From Zantedeschia hybrid cultivar (lineage: Eukaryota > Streptophyta > Magnoliopsida > Alismatales > Araceae), in NCBI GenBank assembly GCA_030544215.1, contig JARZZO010000002.1:28891395-28955394 (forward strand): a stretch of 64,000 nt of DNA. Direction: 5' to 3'. Of the stretch, positions 38,601 through 48,233 are shown in pieces. How positions within the stretch are numbered: position 1 is the first letter of the stretch; each line of letters starts with the position of its first letter. Below the pieces are notes generated by a model. The model searched no databases, was not told the DNA's origin, and saw only the letters and a list, made by a program, of their open reading frames with translations. The translations under genes and the position numbers were made by a program.

Positions 38601-41600
38601 CGAAGGTGCTCCAAGTGGCCCTCCCAAGAACAGCTATAGATGAGGATATCGTCAAAATACACGACCAAAAATATACCAATGAAAGGTCGTAGTACCTAAG
38701 TCATAAGCCGCATAAAAGTACTAGGGGCGTTAGGCAGACTAAAAGGCATGACCAACCACTCGTAAAGCCCATCTTTCGTCTTGAAAGCCGTCTTCCATTC
38801 ATCCCCAGGTCTGATCCAAACCTGGTGATAACTACTCTTTAGATCGATCTTTGAAAACATAGTGATTCCCGCCATCATATCAAGTATATTATCAAGACGA
38901 GGAATGGGAAAGCAATATCTCACCGTGATGCGGTTGATTGCGCGGCTATCCACACACATCCTCCAAGTGCCATCTTTCTTTGGAGCTAGGAGTGCGGAGA
39001 CGGCGCAGGGGCTCATGTTCTCACGAATGGAGCCCCTCGTCAGGAGTTCCTCAACCTGCCTCTGGAGCTCAGAATGTTCAGTGGGATTCATGCGATAGTG
39101 CGGCAGGTTGGGCAAAGTGGATCCCGGAATTAGATTGATGGCGTGCTGGATATCACGCATAGGTGGTAACCCTTCCGGAAGATCCTCGGGAAAGATATCC
39201 TGAAACTCCTGAAGAAGAGAGGTGACCTCGGTGGAGTGCTCACTCGGGGTCTCGACAGTAATCTTTCTAACTGCTAAGAGAAACATAGGGTCACTCTCAA
39301 CTAAATCATACTCAAGCTCCCTGGCAGAAATAAGCTGTAAAGCTACAGTATAAGGTGTGCCAAGGAGGGAAGGCTCGCGAGTGTTGGTGATCCCCAATCG
39401 GGTCGGACGGGAACTGGAACAAGTACTCGCTAAAGTCGTGCTAAGAGTGGTAGACGGACCAACAGGCGTGACGCTGGAAGGGGTAATAGCACCAAAAAAA
39501 GGAGGGGTACTCGGGGACGCCAAAGAACTCTCCTGCTGAGAGGGCGCCCTAGGTCGGAATTGTTGTAAAGTGATGAACAGGTCGCCATACTGAAATATGC
39601 AAGTGTTGGACCGGCCCTGGAGGGTCGCGTCCATATCATACAACCAAGGCCTGTCAAGAATAATGCTCCTGACTTCCATAGGTAGGACGTCACACCAAAT
39701 CTTATCCTCATACGGTGGGAAGTAAATAGGAACGAGACACCTTGTCTGGATCGGAATAGAAGTAGAATCCACCCAGGATACACGATAGGGACGAGGGTGG
39801 TCAACGACAGTCAGCCCAAGGCGCGTGACGACATTAATGGAGATTGTATTAATGCAACTTCCACTGTCAATAATCACCTTGCACACCTTGCCATCAACAC
39901 GATAGTAGGTGTGAAAGATGGTGGTGCGGCACCAATCATCACACACCTTTGGTTAGGTCAAGATGCATCTAACCACGCCAATCCTACCCTCATCATAAAG
40001 ATCATCACTATCACCATCCCACATAAACTGAGTCTGGATGCAACCCACAAACTCACCCTCATAGTGAAAATCATCCGCCATCTCATCACCAGCCGTATAA
40101 CTCACCGTCTGCAGTTCGGACTGAGACTCCTCTAAATCTACATCTCCCATAATCATGGTCCTGGACGGACACTGAGACTGGAAATGCCCAAATCCCTGAC
40201 ACCTGAAGCACCGACCATGGGATCCGCCCTCCTGGGAGTACTCTCCTATAGCTAGGGCCTTCCCCTTATCCTCCGGTCTGGGTGGAGGGGCTCCCAAGGG
40301 CGGATGGACGGGGGGAGCCGGTAAGGCGGGCACCAGGTCCCTCTGGGGAAAACGAGGACGAGAGGGAGGGTCCTGACGACTGGGGTCAGTAGGCCTGAAG
40401 GTTGGAACCCTCTGGGGCACTCCCGGTGCAGCGTGCTGATCAAAAGGTCGCTGATAGGTCGGCCTAGCACGCGGGGGTGACTCCACCTCAAGCTCAAACT
40501 GCTCCATCTCTCTCATGACCTGATAAGCGTGCTCAATGGTCGTCACATGTTGACGGAACAGTTCCTGCTGATACACACGACGTAGACCCTTCCGAAAGAG
40601 GGAAAGAGTCAATGCACTTTCCTCTCGAGCCCCACATCTCATCAGGTACTCGTCAAACTCAGCAATGTACTCAGAAACAGTGCGAGTACCCTGAGAGATG
40701 CTCTGCCACCTATCAATGAGGCGATGGCAGTGAGTCGGAGGAAGGTACTTCTCACGCAGCTTGACCTTTATGTCTTCCCACGACTCGATGGGTTCATGCC
40801 GACGCTGCTCAAGCAGATCCTCGACAATCGACCAATAGGTATGAGCCTGGCTTGTCAACTTCATCATGGCTAATCGAGCTCGTCGGGCGTCGGTCATACC
40901 CATCCAATCGAAATAGCGGTTCATGTCGGCCTTTTAATCAAAATAAGCCTTCGGGTCTAAAGACCCGTTGAAAGTGGGAGCATCCGCATGAGCGGCTCGA
41001 CGATCATCCATGTCCCTCAAGACATGATGGTGCCTCTGCTCTTCCTCAAAATCATCTCGATCGTTCGTAGGGCTGTAAACGGGTAGGATACGGATACAGA
41101 AACCGGTGTTTCCGTTTTCCGATTCCGATAAGGATAGCCTGTTTCCGTTTCTGATTCCGATAATATCGGAAAGTGCATTATCCGTTTCCGTTTCCGATAA
41201 AATCGGAAAGTCTATTTTCCGTTTCCGATTTGTTTCCGATTCCGATATCGGAATCGGATATTATTTCCGATAATTTTCGAAAATTACTGATTTCCTGATT
41301 TATTTGTTTAAAACATATAAAATGAAACCTAAATATAACCAATACATCTTAGTATATTAAATAATGATTAATTATATTAGATAATGATTAATAAGATTAA
41401 AACAATCCTAAAGTTAATATTATTCATAATAATAAATTTAACAACAATCGGAATTGGAAATCGGAAAGTGGATACGGAAACAGGAGTTTCTGTTTCCGAT
41501 TCCGATAGCTTATCGGAAATATCCGATTCCGATTCCGATAACTATCGGACGGATATTTTTTATTGGAAACGGATATTTTTTTTGGGTAACGGATCGGAAA

Positions 41601-44600
41601 ATCGGATAATCAGGTTTCCGTTGACAACCCTAATCGTTCGGATCATCCCGATCCCTCGGACGTCGATGGCGTTTAGGTGCCTCACCAAACTCGGGCCGAT
41701 CCCCACGGGCGTGCCGATCATATCGCTCAACTCAGTCAACTCGATCACGGCGGTCGTGCCGATCCTTTTGATCGTGTCGATCGAATCAAACGTCCTGACC
41801 GCGCCGCTCTAACCGATCATTGCGGTCACGAAGATCCCAATGATCATAACGATCAAGCCTATCCCCATGACGCCAGCTATAAATGGTATTAGAGCCTGAC
41901 ACCAGCTAAGTGCCATATAGGGCAAAGTGCTACACTATGGGAGTCACCTCTTGAACCCATATGGGACAAAATGCTATATGGTCGGAGCTACCTCTTGAAC
42001 CTGTAGGGGCCACCTCTAGAATCCTACTTGCTTGGTGATCTGAAATAGTTGTGATATAGCGACGAGGACGTCGCCCTTTTAATGGGATAGATTGTAACAC
42101 CCTATATAAGAATATGTTAAATAGACTAAATCAGTAGACTACCAACAACACCGGTTAACCATTTTTCGGAGCTCAAGTTGAAAAGAACTTGGAAGTTAAC
42201 AGTGCTCGGTTGGGAGAAATCCCAGGATAGGTAACCTTCCTGGGAAGTCTACTAACTAGTACAGTTGTTGGGCCAATTAGCTGATTGGATCGTTATAGGT
42301 ACTTCTCGCAAAGTAACATCTTCATATCCTTCCATGACTCAATGGACTCCTAATGCCACTTCTCACATAGCGCCTCAACATTAGATCAGTAGGTCTGAGC
42401 CTGGCCTGTCAGCTTCATCAGAGCGAAGCGCGCTCGGCAAGCATCGGTCATGCCCATCCAATCAAAATAGCAGTTCATACTAGCCTCCCAATCAATATAG
42501 ATCTTCGTGTCTAGTGACCTGTCAAATGTGGGAGCCTCAGCACAAGCGACTCGATGATCATCTACGTCACCATAATCACGGTCGGGCTTCCGCTCATCTC
42601 CAAATCCACCCCGGTCGTCCCGATCTCTCGGGTATCATGGCCATAACCCACTCAATCCAATCGATCAAACTGTTCGTCATGACCGAACCAATCACCCCGA
42701 TGATGTCGATCAAAGTAGTCATATCGGTCATATCGATCAAATCAATCATCTATATCATGCCAATCAAAACGGTCAAATCGATCCTACTGACCATGGCGAT
42801 CTAAATGATCACCCTGGTGCCACAGACGCCTCTTATCTACCCCTCAACCCAAATCATATGGTCTATCTTGCCTCCTGAATCTACGTGCATCAAGTCGGTC
42901 AGTGTAACTCATCTCATCCATTGGATCATAATCAAACCTATCATCCTCGACTCGCCAATCAACTGCTCTATCAGCTCAAGGAGGTGGGTGCACAAGTGGA
43001 GGTGAGCTCACTAGAGGTAGCGGGTATGTTGGGGGTTGTACGCGGTGGGGAGCTGAGGCTGGGATCTCATCCTGATGGTCAGCCGCCCGAACTGGACCCT
43101 AGCCGGAAGGGTGCCCCGCGGGAGCAGGAGCATAGCCCGCAATCCCTTGGACCATGCGCTAAAAAACAGACAATCTATCATGTTTGGTCCGAAGTGACTT
43201 CCCAAAGGGATCAAGGCGCTCATCAATGCGATGGTCCAACTGATCTATGGCGCATGAGCTGGCTGAATAACTAAGTCATCTCAGGGACCGCAGGTGTGCC
43301 GGTGTGTGATCCAACTATGGAAGTGGAACTATGAAAATCAAAACCACTACATGTGGGCATAAGTTGAGAGGTGAACTAGGAGTGCATGCTACAGTGACAC
43401 TAGTGTGTAATTGACCCCAAAATGATATGACATGATGAAATGGCAACTAGCAAATGATGAAAATGAGACTAATCAAGATAAAGTGCAGCAAGGTAAAAAT
43501 ATGAAAAATAACAAGCCCTAGACACTCAACCAAATGCTCTGATACAAAAGATGATGCGGGACAACAGCAGATATGGATCCAACAACTATCCAACAATCAA
43601 GATCAACAACCAGCACCACGTAGACAGCAAACGAGAACAAACAACCCACAGTCTTCTATGAAAGATAATACGTGAAAATAACAAGAAACACAAGTTAAAC
43701 AAGTAGTCCATCGCAGTGAATAGCGAGTGGATGATGCTAGTGAGAACTACCAATAGTCTAGGGCACAATCACACATCCAACAATCTAAATGATGCCAAAG
43801 GACGGTAACTCACATAATATCTCACATCCGACAGTGAAAATTTAAATGTAGCTAGGACCTTATTCAATTCACACTTACGGCGGCAGATTTACCAAATACG
43901 ACACAAGCGGGCCAAGGGAGGGTTATCAGGGCTAACATGCCCACTGCTAAAGTGGGATCAATCCACCTCGAAACTAGGTACTCGTGCTAGCAGCCACCAA
44001 GTGATAGAGAGGAACCCCATAGGACTCCCAATGAGAAGCTGGAAAAGGTCCGGTTCCTTGGTCTGGACCAGACAAGGCCTACAGGCTGGGCTCAGCAATA
44101 CGAGTAGGTCAATGAATGGGCCCCGGGTTAGGCGACGAAACAAGGGAGCAAGGGCACGGGCCACCGATTCAATCAATCAAGAAGAGGCATGCGAACCCAG
44201 CAAGATGCCGTGTGGTGGTGGTTGGGCGGACAAGGATGCCATTGAGGCTCGGTCGACGAAGAATGGCGACGACGAAGCTTGTCGCCGCAACACGTGCCTC
44301 GGACGGGATCCGAGGCGGGCTAGGGTTGGCGGGAGCTGTCAACCGTGTGCCGCATAGGGACGAATGCCTTAGCGAAGATGGGCTGCAGCGGCTGGCATGT
44401 GACATGGTGGGCTTGGGTAGTGGGAACGAGCCCTACGGAGGGCTCGAACGACAACGCAAGCACCCGACGAAACACGGCATGGCGACACGCACCAAGGCGA
44501 GGCGACGCCCCTGGCAGGAAGCCTTCCGAGTGGACCGTGTGGCGCCGGCTATGATGATGGCAATGATTGCGCCGAAGGGGGTCGAGTGGGAGGGGCTCGA

Positions 44601-47416
44601 TTGACGATGCCACGAGCTACGAACTCCTCTAGTAAGCCATGTGGCGTGGAATGATGATTGCTGCGAGTGGCAGGCCTAAGAAGGGGTGTCATGGCTGTCC
44701 CGACGGCTCACACGTTGGCAGTGGGACATCAAAGAGGCCGATGTGGGCCAGGAAGGTCCGGCACAGGCGACGATGTTTCCCCCTCGCGAAAGCGGCCAAT
44801 GCGTCGCGTGGCAAGCATGGTGATGACGACGGCGCGTTTCGTAGCAATTGCGTTTGCTCAGGCTTAGTCTCGAACATAAGGCAGAGAAAGGAGAAGAGAT
44901 GAAAGGATAAAAGAAGAATGGGAAACAAGACCGAATGGCTCAGAGACCCAGGGGGGGAGGAAGAAGAAGATAGGGGAAGAAATAGATGAAACAGGAAGAC
45001 ATATAGGGGAGAGAGAGGGAGAAGACAGGGGATTCCACCCCTTTTGTTCACTCGAGTCCCACCGGGCCCTCACCTTACAAGCACAGTGGCGGCCATCATA
45101 CTAACTTTTCCATTCCCAATCATTACCTCCCCCTTTTGGGGTATACAAGCATATATATAGGGTCCCAAAAAGGCAACCCTAGGTCCATCAAAGTCCAATA
45201 TACCCTTAAGTCCTAAAAGAAGAAAAGTGCTGAAGAAAAATACAGAAAAATAGAAAAATCATCATGAGCCCACTAATGGGTCTGGAGGCCTAAAATAAAA
45301 GAAAATACATCATTGGGGCTTAACAAAAGCCCAATATCACAAAGAGAAGTATAACAAATGTATCAATACGCATCTCCTAGCCACAATGTTGCTCGACCTG
45401 CTGCGGACATCCTGCGGCAATGGTAAACCTGGGTCAGGTCGAAACGGAATCGCGCGCAAGTGTCCTCACTAACAGTATTCCTGAAAATAGTTATCTTTGA
45501 TTCTTGAATTCAACATGCTCAATTTATCACACAATAAACATTATTACTTTCATTGATCGCATTCATTCTCATTGATAATTCCAGATTTCTCTTGATTTTT
45601 ATTATACACATAAATTTATTAGCATCAAGATCACATAGTTACTTGTTAAATTTTATTAACTGTTTTATTTACTAAACAAAGTTGATTTTTGAAGCTTGTC
45701 AATTGCCTTACTTGTGACCTATCATCTGTACATCTGATTACTTATTCCCCTAATCATAACTTTCATAGACCTCCTTATATAATTTTGGATGTGATTTTCA
45801 ATTAGAATGGCATTTAAATACTTCCTTGATATCCTCAAAATTGCCAAGAAAAATTGACTTCCTAGTTTTATTGGACCATCGGTCCATATTATGATGCAAT
45901 CTTCATGTTTCCCTTCATGTTGGTGTCACATCATGAGTTTCCTACTGAGCTAATTAGCTCATTTCTAATTAAACTATAATATGATATGTATTTTTTATGT
46001 TTCCTTTAATGTTGTGTGAGATTGTTAGTTTCTTATTGAGCTAGTCAGCTCAACAAACTATATTCTGCTTTTCATAAAAATAAGATGACAGTGTTAGTTG
46101 TTTATGACTGAAAATACCACCATTCTTGCCGCCTGATTCTACCCAGTGTGTAACATAAGCTTTTTGAACATGCGAAAACTGCTCATGTATCATAGCTAGA
46201 TGACTTATGGTCAGTTTTTTCAGGGTAGTCCTTTGAAATAGACTCAATTATGAAGGTAACCTCAACTAGACTTTTCTATATTCAGTATCTAGAACAAAGT
46301 TTTGGAACCCAAGCGAATTGATTTATATCAGTCTGGTCAAACCTGTTCCATTCCCTATTAGAAAGTGCTAGAACTGGGATCAAACAGGTTCAAAATGACC
46401 TGAACCGGGGACCATGGTCACCCATCCTAGTCCAATCTAGTGGGTAATTCGGTTCCAATCTTGCTTGATTGGAAAAGCTACACTGGTAGAGAATTGCTGA
46501 AGGGTCCATGGTATTAATTCAAGATAAATTGCACCCTCCCCCATGCAAATGCACTATCTTCCTTGAAAAAAAAAACATTTTTCCTCATACTTGATCCACT
46601 TTAACGACTTCAAGAATCATGTTCAGTGTAAAAGATTCTAAAAATGTCGACTCCGCTTCACTTGACAGGCGATGGCAAAACACACCCTACACCTACACTA
46701 GCCAATTGATTATGCAAAATGTAATGCTGCTCAATTTTTTAGAACAGAGATCTTCCAGCAATATGAAGTACAAACACCCTTTTTTTGGAGGTAGATGGTA
46801 TCACACATATGAAGTACAAATACTTGTCAAATCTAAGTGCTACCTTAAAATTAACTAGTAGATCTTACTCTTGTGTGATATGGAGGAGGTCCGAAGCAAC
46901 ATTCATAAGACAATCTACATCAGGATAAGACTAAATGTAAGCTAAATGACCAAATTTGATGTGGGCATTGTCTACTCATTTTGGTATATTTCAGAATTTA
47001 AAAGCTCCAAAACGTGTCCAAATATTTTGAACTTGGAAGCTCATCAACTGATTTTAACAAAGCCAAAGTCCTACAGTTTGGCTATCTTGCCAAATCAGCA
47101 AAGATAGGAATCTAATTCTGAGGCATCAGAAAACACTTATCAAACAGCCAAAAGCATGGAATAGTACAGCATAGGCCAATGCCATTTCATCATCATATCA
47201 TAAATAATGCAGAAATGGAGTAGATTAGTGCTTCAAGGAAATGAAAACGAGGTAGTTGTTGCTTAGCACGGTGCAGAAACCCAATGTTCAACAGCAGTGC
47301 TTACAAATACATACCTCAAGAATAGAATACTACCTTATTTATGAGCCCATCATCAATCACAGAACTGCTAATGCTCTTGAACAGCTCGAACAGTGCCTCG
47401 ACTTCACTAACGGTAA
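20628..47416 (-). CDS. CBL1/CBL9-like: calcineurin B-like calcium sensor (CBL1/CBL9 type), 5' exon missing
   Basis: Coding exons on the minus strand in transcript order: 47416-47334 (83 nt), 31378-31319 (60), 26162-26054 (109), 25963-25911 (53), 23647-23567 (81), 23490-23378 (113), 20691-20628 (64, stop TGA). All junctions are GT-AG with matching phase, and the sizes are those I recall for plant CBL genes. The product is a small EF-hand protein that binds calcium and recruits CIPK kinases, usually at membranes. Visible parts: the start of EF1 (EVEALFELFKSISSS), EF2 (DVKQRGVIDFGD), EF3 (DLDSTGFIERQE), canonical EF4 (DVNRDGKIDKEE), and the C-terminal FPSF motif whose serine is phosphorylated by CIPKs. 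The C-terminus SEVDEAAT groups it with CBL1/CBL9. The N-terminal exon, about 79 nt in relatives and carrying the MGC myristoylation/palmitoylation signal, was not found between 47,417 and 64,000. Introns are 91 bp to 16 kb and full of transposons. No stop or frameshift in the exons. Confidence 0.93.
20692..22347 (-). other. CBL last intron, distal part
   Basis: Non-coding. Contains a CT run near 21,090-21,110 and a 41-bp tandem duplication (CAACTTTCACATGGTTCATC, near 21,799 and 21,840). Confidence 0.6.
22357..22618. mobile_element. Mutator-like foldback MITE
   Basis: Nearly the whole element is an inverted repeat: arms of about 120 bp start GAGAATAACTTG and contain GGTCGGCCCC on both sides, with a small centre. 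It is flanked by the 9-bp direct repeat ATAAATTAA (22,348-22,356 and 22,619-22,627), the duplication length of Mutator-like elements. Its ends resemble those of 29,635-29,908. Open frames on both strands are mirror images of the foldback and not genes. It lies in the last CBL intron. Confidence 0.85.
23019..23165. repeat. tandem duplication, about 79-bp period
   Basis: The stretch AGATAATACCCAAAGAACAA...ACTACAAAA occurs twice in a row with two or three differences, about 210 bp downstream of CBL exon 23,378-23,490, within the intron. Confidence 0.85.
23974..24268. mobile_element. PIF/Harbinger-like MITE in a CBL intron
   Basis: Terminal inverted repeats GGGCGTGTTTGGC and GCCAAACACAGCC, flanked by TGA on both sides (23,971-23,973 and 24,269-24,271). 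The GGG..GTGTTTGG end is common in plant Tourist-like MITEs; TGA departs from the usual TWA target. No coding capacity. Confidence 0.65.
24272..25910 (-). other. CBL intron, no further gene seen
   Basis: Includes a direct 34-bp duplication (AATATGGAATTAGGTTAAAA at about 24,497 and 24,531) and a short CA repeat near 25,578-25,599. Confidence 0.55.
27430..27588 (+). mobile_element. possible LINE 3' end remnant
   Basis: Ends in TGTGGTACTACCCACTTCTA followed by a short A run. The same tail wording ends the LINE at 53,892 and the remnant at 54,356, which suggests a 5'-truncated insertion of the same LINE group. The 5' limit is unknown. Confidence 0.45.
27945..29218 (+). mobile_element. non-autonomous hAT deletion derivative
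   Basis: Terminal inverted repeats CATGGATGGCAGT and ACTGCCATCCATG, flanked by 8-bp CCAACAGG (27,937-27,944) and CCAACATG (29,219-29,226), one mismatch; 8 bp is the hAT duplication length. Its left 670 bp matches the left end of the element at 58,989, including the CCG-rich stretch and two copies of the ~153-bp repeat. Its right part matches 63,510-64,000. At about 28,613-28,616 the two are joined at a shared GGAG, so the transposase body is missing. Confidence 0.9.
28617..28907 (+). pseudogene. remnant C-terminal end of hAT transposase tail
   Basis: In frame and nearly identical to 63,508-63,795: a Ser/Tyr/Gln/Gly-rich segment (FQFHPP, SYGSGSSSYPHATSLHHDSG) ending in STGYYPY and a stop. The rest of the transposase is deleted, so it can encode no active enzyme. 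Confidence 0.85.
29635..29908. mobile_element. Mutator-like MITE
   Basis: Perfect 17-bp terminal inverted repeats GAGTAACACTTGCTGCA / TGCAGCAAGTGTTACTC, flanked by a perfect 10-bp direct repeat CATTGCAGTA (29,625-29,634 and 29,909-29,918). The end wording is related to the MITE at 22,357. The interior has GC-rich inverted GTCCGATC-type motifs and A-rich runs. In the CBL intron between exons 26,054 and 31,319. Confidence 0.88.
30690..30990 (-). pseudogene. LINE ORF2 3'-terminal remnant
   Basis: On the minus strand the translation contains WWLILHATLWDICEEWNRS, matching the end of plant LINE ORF2 after the zf-RVT domain (compare ILHATIWALWDKRNRG at 53,590). Flanked on its 3' side by mononucleotide runs (C run at 30,731-30,748, A run at 30,750-30,763). 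Short, no RT. Confidence 0.65.
31379..33173 (-). other. CBL intron (16-kb intron), left part, nothing recognised
   Basis: AT-rich, no coding family or bordered element seen. Confidence 0.5.
33179..35135 (-). repeat. gypsy 3' LTR
   Basis: Direct repeat of 43,552-45,471, similar along its length. Contains a G run near 34,601-34,621. Long minus-strand frames here (for example 33,802-34,716) have shorter, shifted counterparts in the other LTR and are not credible genes. A purine-rich tract on the minus strand (AGTTAGGGAGGAT, 35,136-35,148) precedes it, as expected of a PPT. Confidence 0.9.
35136..35404 (-). pseudogene. second copy of gypsy pol end with chromodomain
   Basis: Aligns along its whole length with 36,317-36,590, with many differences. 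It carries the chromodomain and pol 3' end that belong to the outer LTR pair. It stops exactly where the third LTR begins (TGATGCGG, 35,405). Confidence 0.75.
35405..36316 (-). repeat. third, diverged and shorter LTR inside the gypsy element
   Basis: Starts TGATGCGG and ends GTGTCCTCACCA, matching the ends of the two outer LTRs (TGATGCGGG...GTCCTCATCA). The interior resembles them only in patches (GCAATCCGACATCGATGATT versus the CATCCGACAGTGAAAATT region). About 912 bp versus 1.9 kb. It lies directly next to a PPT-like tract and pol end at 36,317, so it is the 3' LTR of an inner, related element. Confidence 0.7.
36317..37488 (-). pseudogene. gypsy integrase core and chromodomain
   Basis: Minus strand. 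The integrase core (PWQDVSMDFVLGL, then VVVDQF..MAHF and IVSDRD) is at about 37,480-37,250. A frameshift follows near 37,150-37,190. The integrase C-terminus (FEIVIGYRPRRP, EGDYVMIKVRPERFP, GPFRVLKRIG) lies at 37,140-36,610. The chromodomain (GAYQRYLVHW, then TREELQQIDPDLLEQYQ) is at about 36,480-36,370, with a stop after HW-R-G. A chromodomain marks a chromovirus; in relatives it steers integration to particular chromatin. Confidence 0.88.
37525..39946 (-). pseudogene. gypsy protease, reverse transcriptase, RNase H, integrase zinc domain
   Basis: Minus strand. Protease DSGSCINT at about 39,880. RT begins near 39,150 and includes KKDGTWRMCVDSRAIN and KIDLKSSYHQ; a stop near 38,697 interrupts it just before the catalytic YFDDILIY (about 38,660-38,635). 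RNase H (CDAFGVGIGGVLSQEGHPIA) is at about 38,220-38,060, then a frameshift near 38,030 continues with SDHEALRFLL. The HHCC zinc domain (HAGGLASHFDRNKT ... CRICAMAK) is at 37,660-37,525. Few lesions, so the copy is not very old. Confidence 0.92.
39953..41060 (-). pseudogene. gypsy gag (copy A) with CCHC zinc knuckle
   Basis: Minus strand. The capsid-like region (NRYFDWMGMTDARRARLAMM ... EKYLPPTHCHRLIDRWQS) runs 40,924-40,500, followed by a Pro-rich linker and the zinc knuckle CFRCQGFGHFQSQC at about 40,210-40,165. A stop lies just upstream of NRYFDW (near 40,936). The Arg/Asp-rich N-terminal part continues beyond the inserted hAT MITE at 41,641-41,880. Confidence 0.9.
41068..41632. mobile_element. 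hAT MITE inserted in gypsy gag
   Basis: Ends TAGGGCTGTAAACGG and CCGTTGACAACCCTA are inverted repeats (13 of 15 match). A perfect 8-bp target duplication ATCGTTCG lies at 41,060-41,067 and 41,633-41,640. The interior is made of repeated TTCCGATTCCGATA-type words in both orientations around an AT-rich middle. No coding capacity. Confidence 0.92.
41882..42291 (+). mobile_element. Cassandra-like TRIM fragment with 5S rRNA-derived LTR
   Basis: A tRNA-Met-type primer site TGGTATTAGAGCC (41,884-41,896) opens the internal region. A PPT-like tract (AATGGGATAGAT) at 42,081-42,092 precedes TGTAACACCC (42,093), the usual start of Cassandra LTRs. Within that LTR, 42,181-42,250 resembles the 3' two thirds of plant 5S rRNA (AGTTAACAGTGCTCGG, then CCTGGGAAGTC). 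No 5' LTR was seen before the primer site. The right end, near 42,291, is inferred from where gag sequence resumes. Confidence 0.72.
42292..43535 (-). pseudogene. second gypsy gag N-terminal region (copy B) and leader
   Basis: 42,292-42,640 aligns with 40,740-41,060 (capsid start, including ATGCCCATCCAATC on the + strand), and 42,640-42,870 repeats the GATCA-rich stretch encoding an Asp/Arg repeat. It belongs with the right-hand LTR. Its downstream gag and pol are missing; after the Cassandra piece a second gag N-terminus (copy A) begins. Confidence 0.75.
43552..45471 (-). repeat. gypsy 5' LTR
   Basis: Direct repeat of 33,179-35,135, 37 bp shorter, mainly because of indels in the G-rich region near 44,950. 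It directly abuts the primer-binding site on its left and the target duplication ACAGT on its right. Confidence 0.9.
45477..47333 (-). other. CBL 16-kb intron, right part, nothing recognised
   Basis: AT-rich with no bordered element or coding family. The stretch 46,300-46,460 has several GGTTCAAA/AACCGG-type words and could be an old, eroded MITE. Confidence 0.45.
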
Positions 47417-48233
47417 CTACGGAAAGAAGAAAATTAATGAGAAAAATGAAAATCAAAGTCAATAAGAAATAGGACAAAAAGGAATTGAGGGGGTATTTTC
47501 TGAATATGAACAGAAAGAAGAAAAGCCAACAGTTCAGCTTCATCTTTAAGCAATTGTTTTAAAGACATGACAGTAGGAACCACAAAGTATAAGATCATTA
47601 CTGTGGACTACCGACTCATTAAAATATTGGCTCCCCATCACAAAAACCTTAAGAGAGTTGGCCTAGTAATATAGCCCCATTTTATCCTTTGTCCCTAACA
47701 GATGAGGAACTATTCTCAAACATGCCCCCTCACATGCGTAGGTCGAATACTGCCCACAGACATAGACAATGACAAATATGGGACATGTGACCTAAGAACA
47801 TAACTATGGACTCTAATGTCATGTTAAAATGTTCAGTTCTTGACATTAAATGAAGTGGGTATCACATTATATTCAAATGTTATACTTTGTCCATAAACAA
47901 TGCAGGAGTATTCCCTAACACAACTTACAGAGCTGGTTCAACAAAATTCCAGCGCAGTAGTGACTCGTGAGGAACGATGAGGGGAGCATCTGGGAGGAAT
48001 GTGCCGCCATTCGCCTCATGAGTGAACCATGTCCTTCTAGGAAGCTCCCCTCGGACGCCGTCGCTGACAGCACCCGATGGTTTGGGTCATGGACTCATGG
48101 GGATAACTGACGATTGAGGTGTTTTCGGTGTCTCGCCGAGTGCCACTCTGCTGGGCGCTGTGAGGCCCCTGTGAGGTGCTTGCAGTGACAAGGGGAGGGC
48201 TATGTATGAAGAAGATATCCAGGTAGGCAAAGA

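Larger units (their letters stand above)
33179..45471 (-). mobile_element. Ty3/gypsy chromovirus, composite, inside the CBL intron
   Basis: Two long direct repeats, 33,179-35,135 (3' LTR) and 43,552-45,471 (5' LTR), bound the element; LTR ends are TGATG...CATCA, with the right copy's terminal CA changed to TA. The target duplication ACAGT lies at 33,174-33,178 and 45,472-45,476. Next to the right LTR a tRNA-Met-type primer site (TTGTATCAGAGC, minus strand) sits at about 43,536-43,549. Gag, protease, RT, RNase H, integrase and chromodomain follow in gypsy order on the minus strand. Inside are a second gag N-terminus, a second chromodomain, a third LTR (35,405-36,316), a hAT MITE and a Cassandra-like piece, so it is a recombinant or nested element. 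Coding is broken. Confidence 0.9.

Noticed and set aside
42181..42250. 5S rRNA gene
   Set aside because: Only part of 5S is present, diverged, and embedded in a TRIM LTR.
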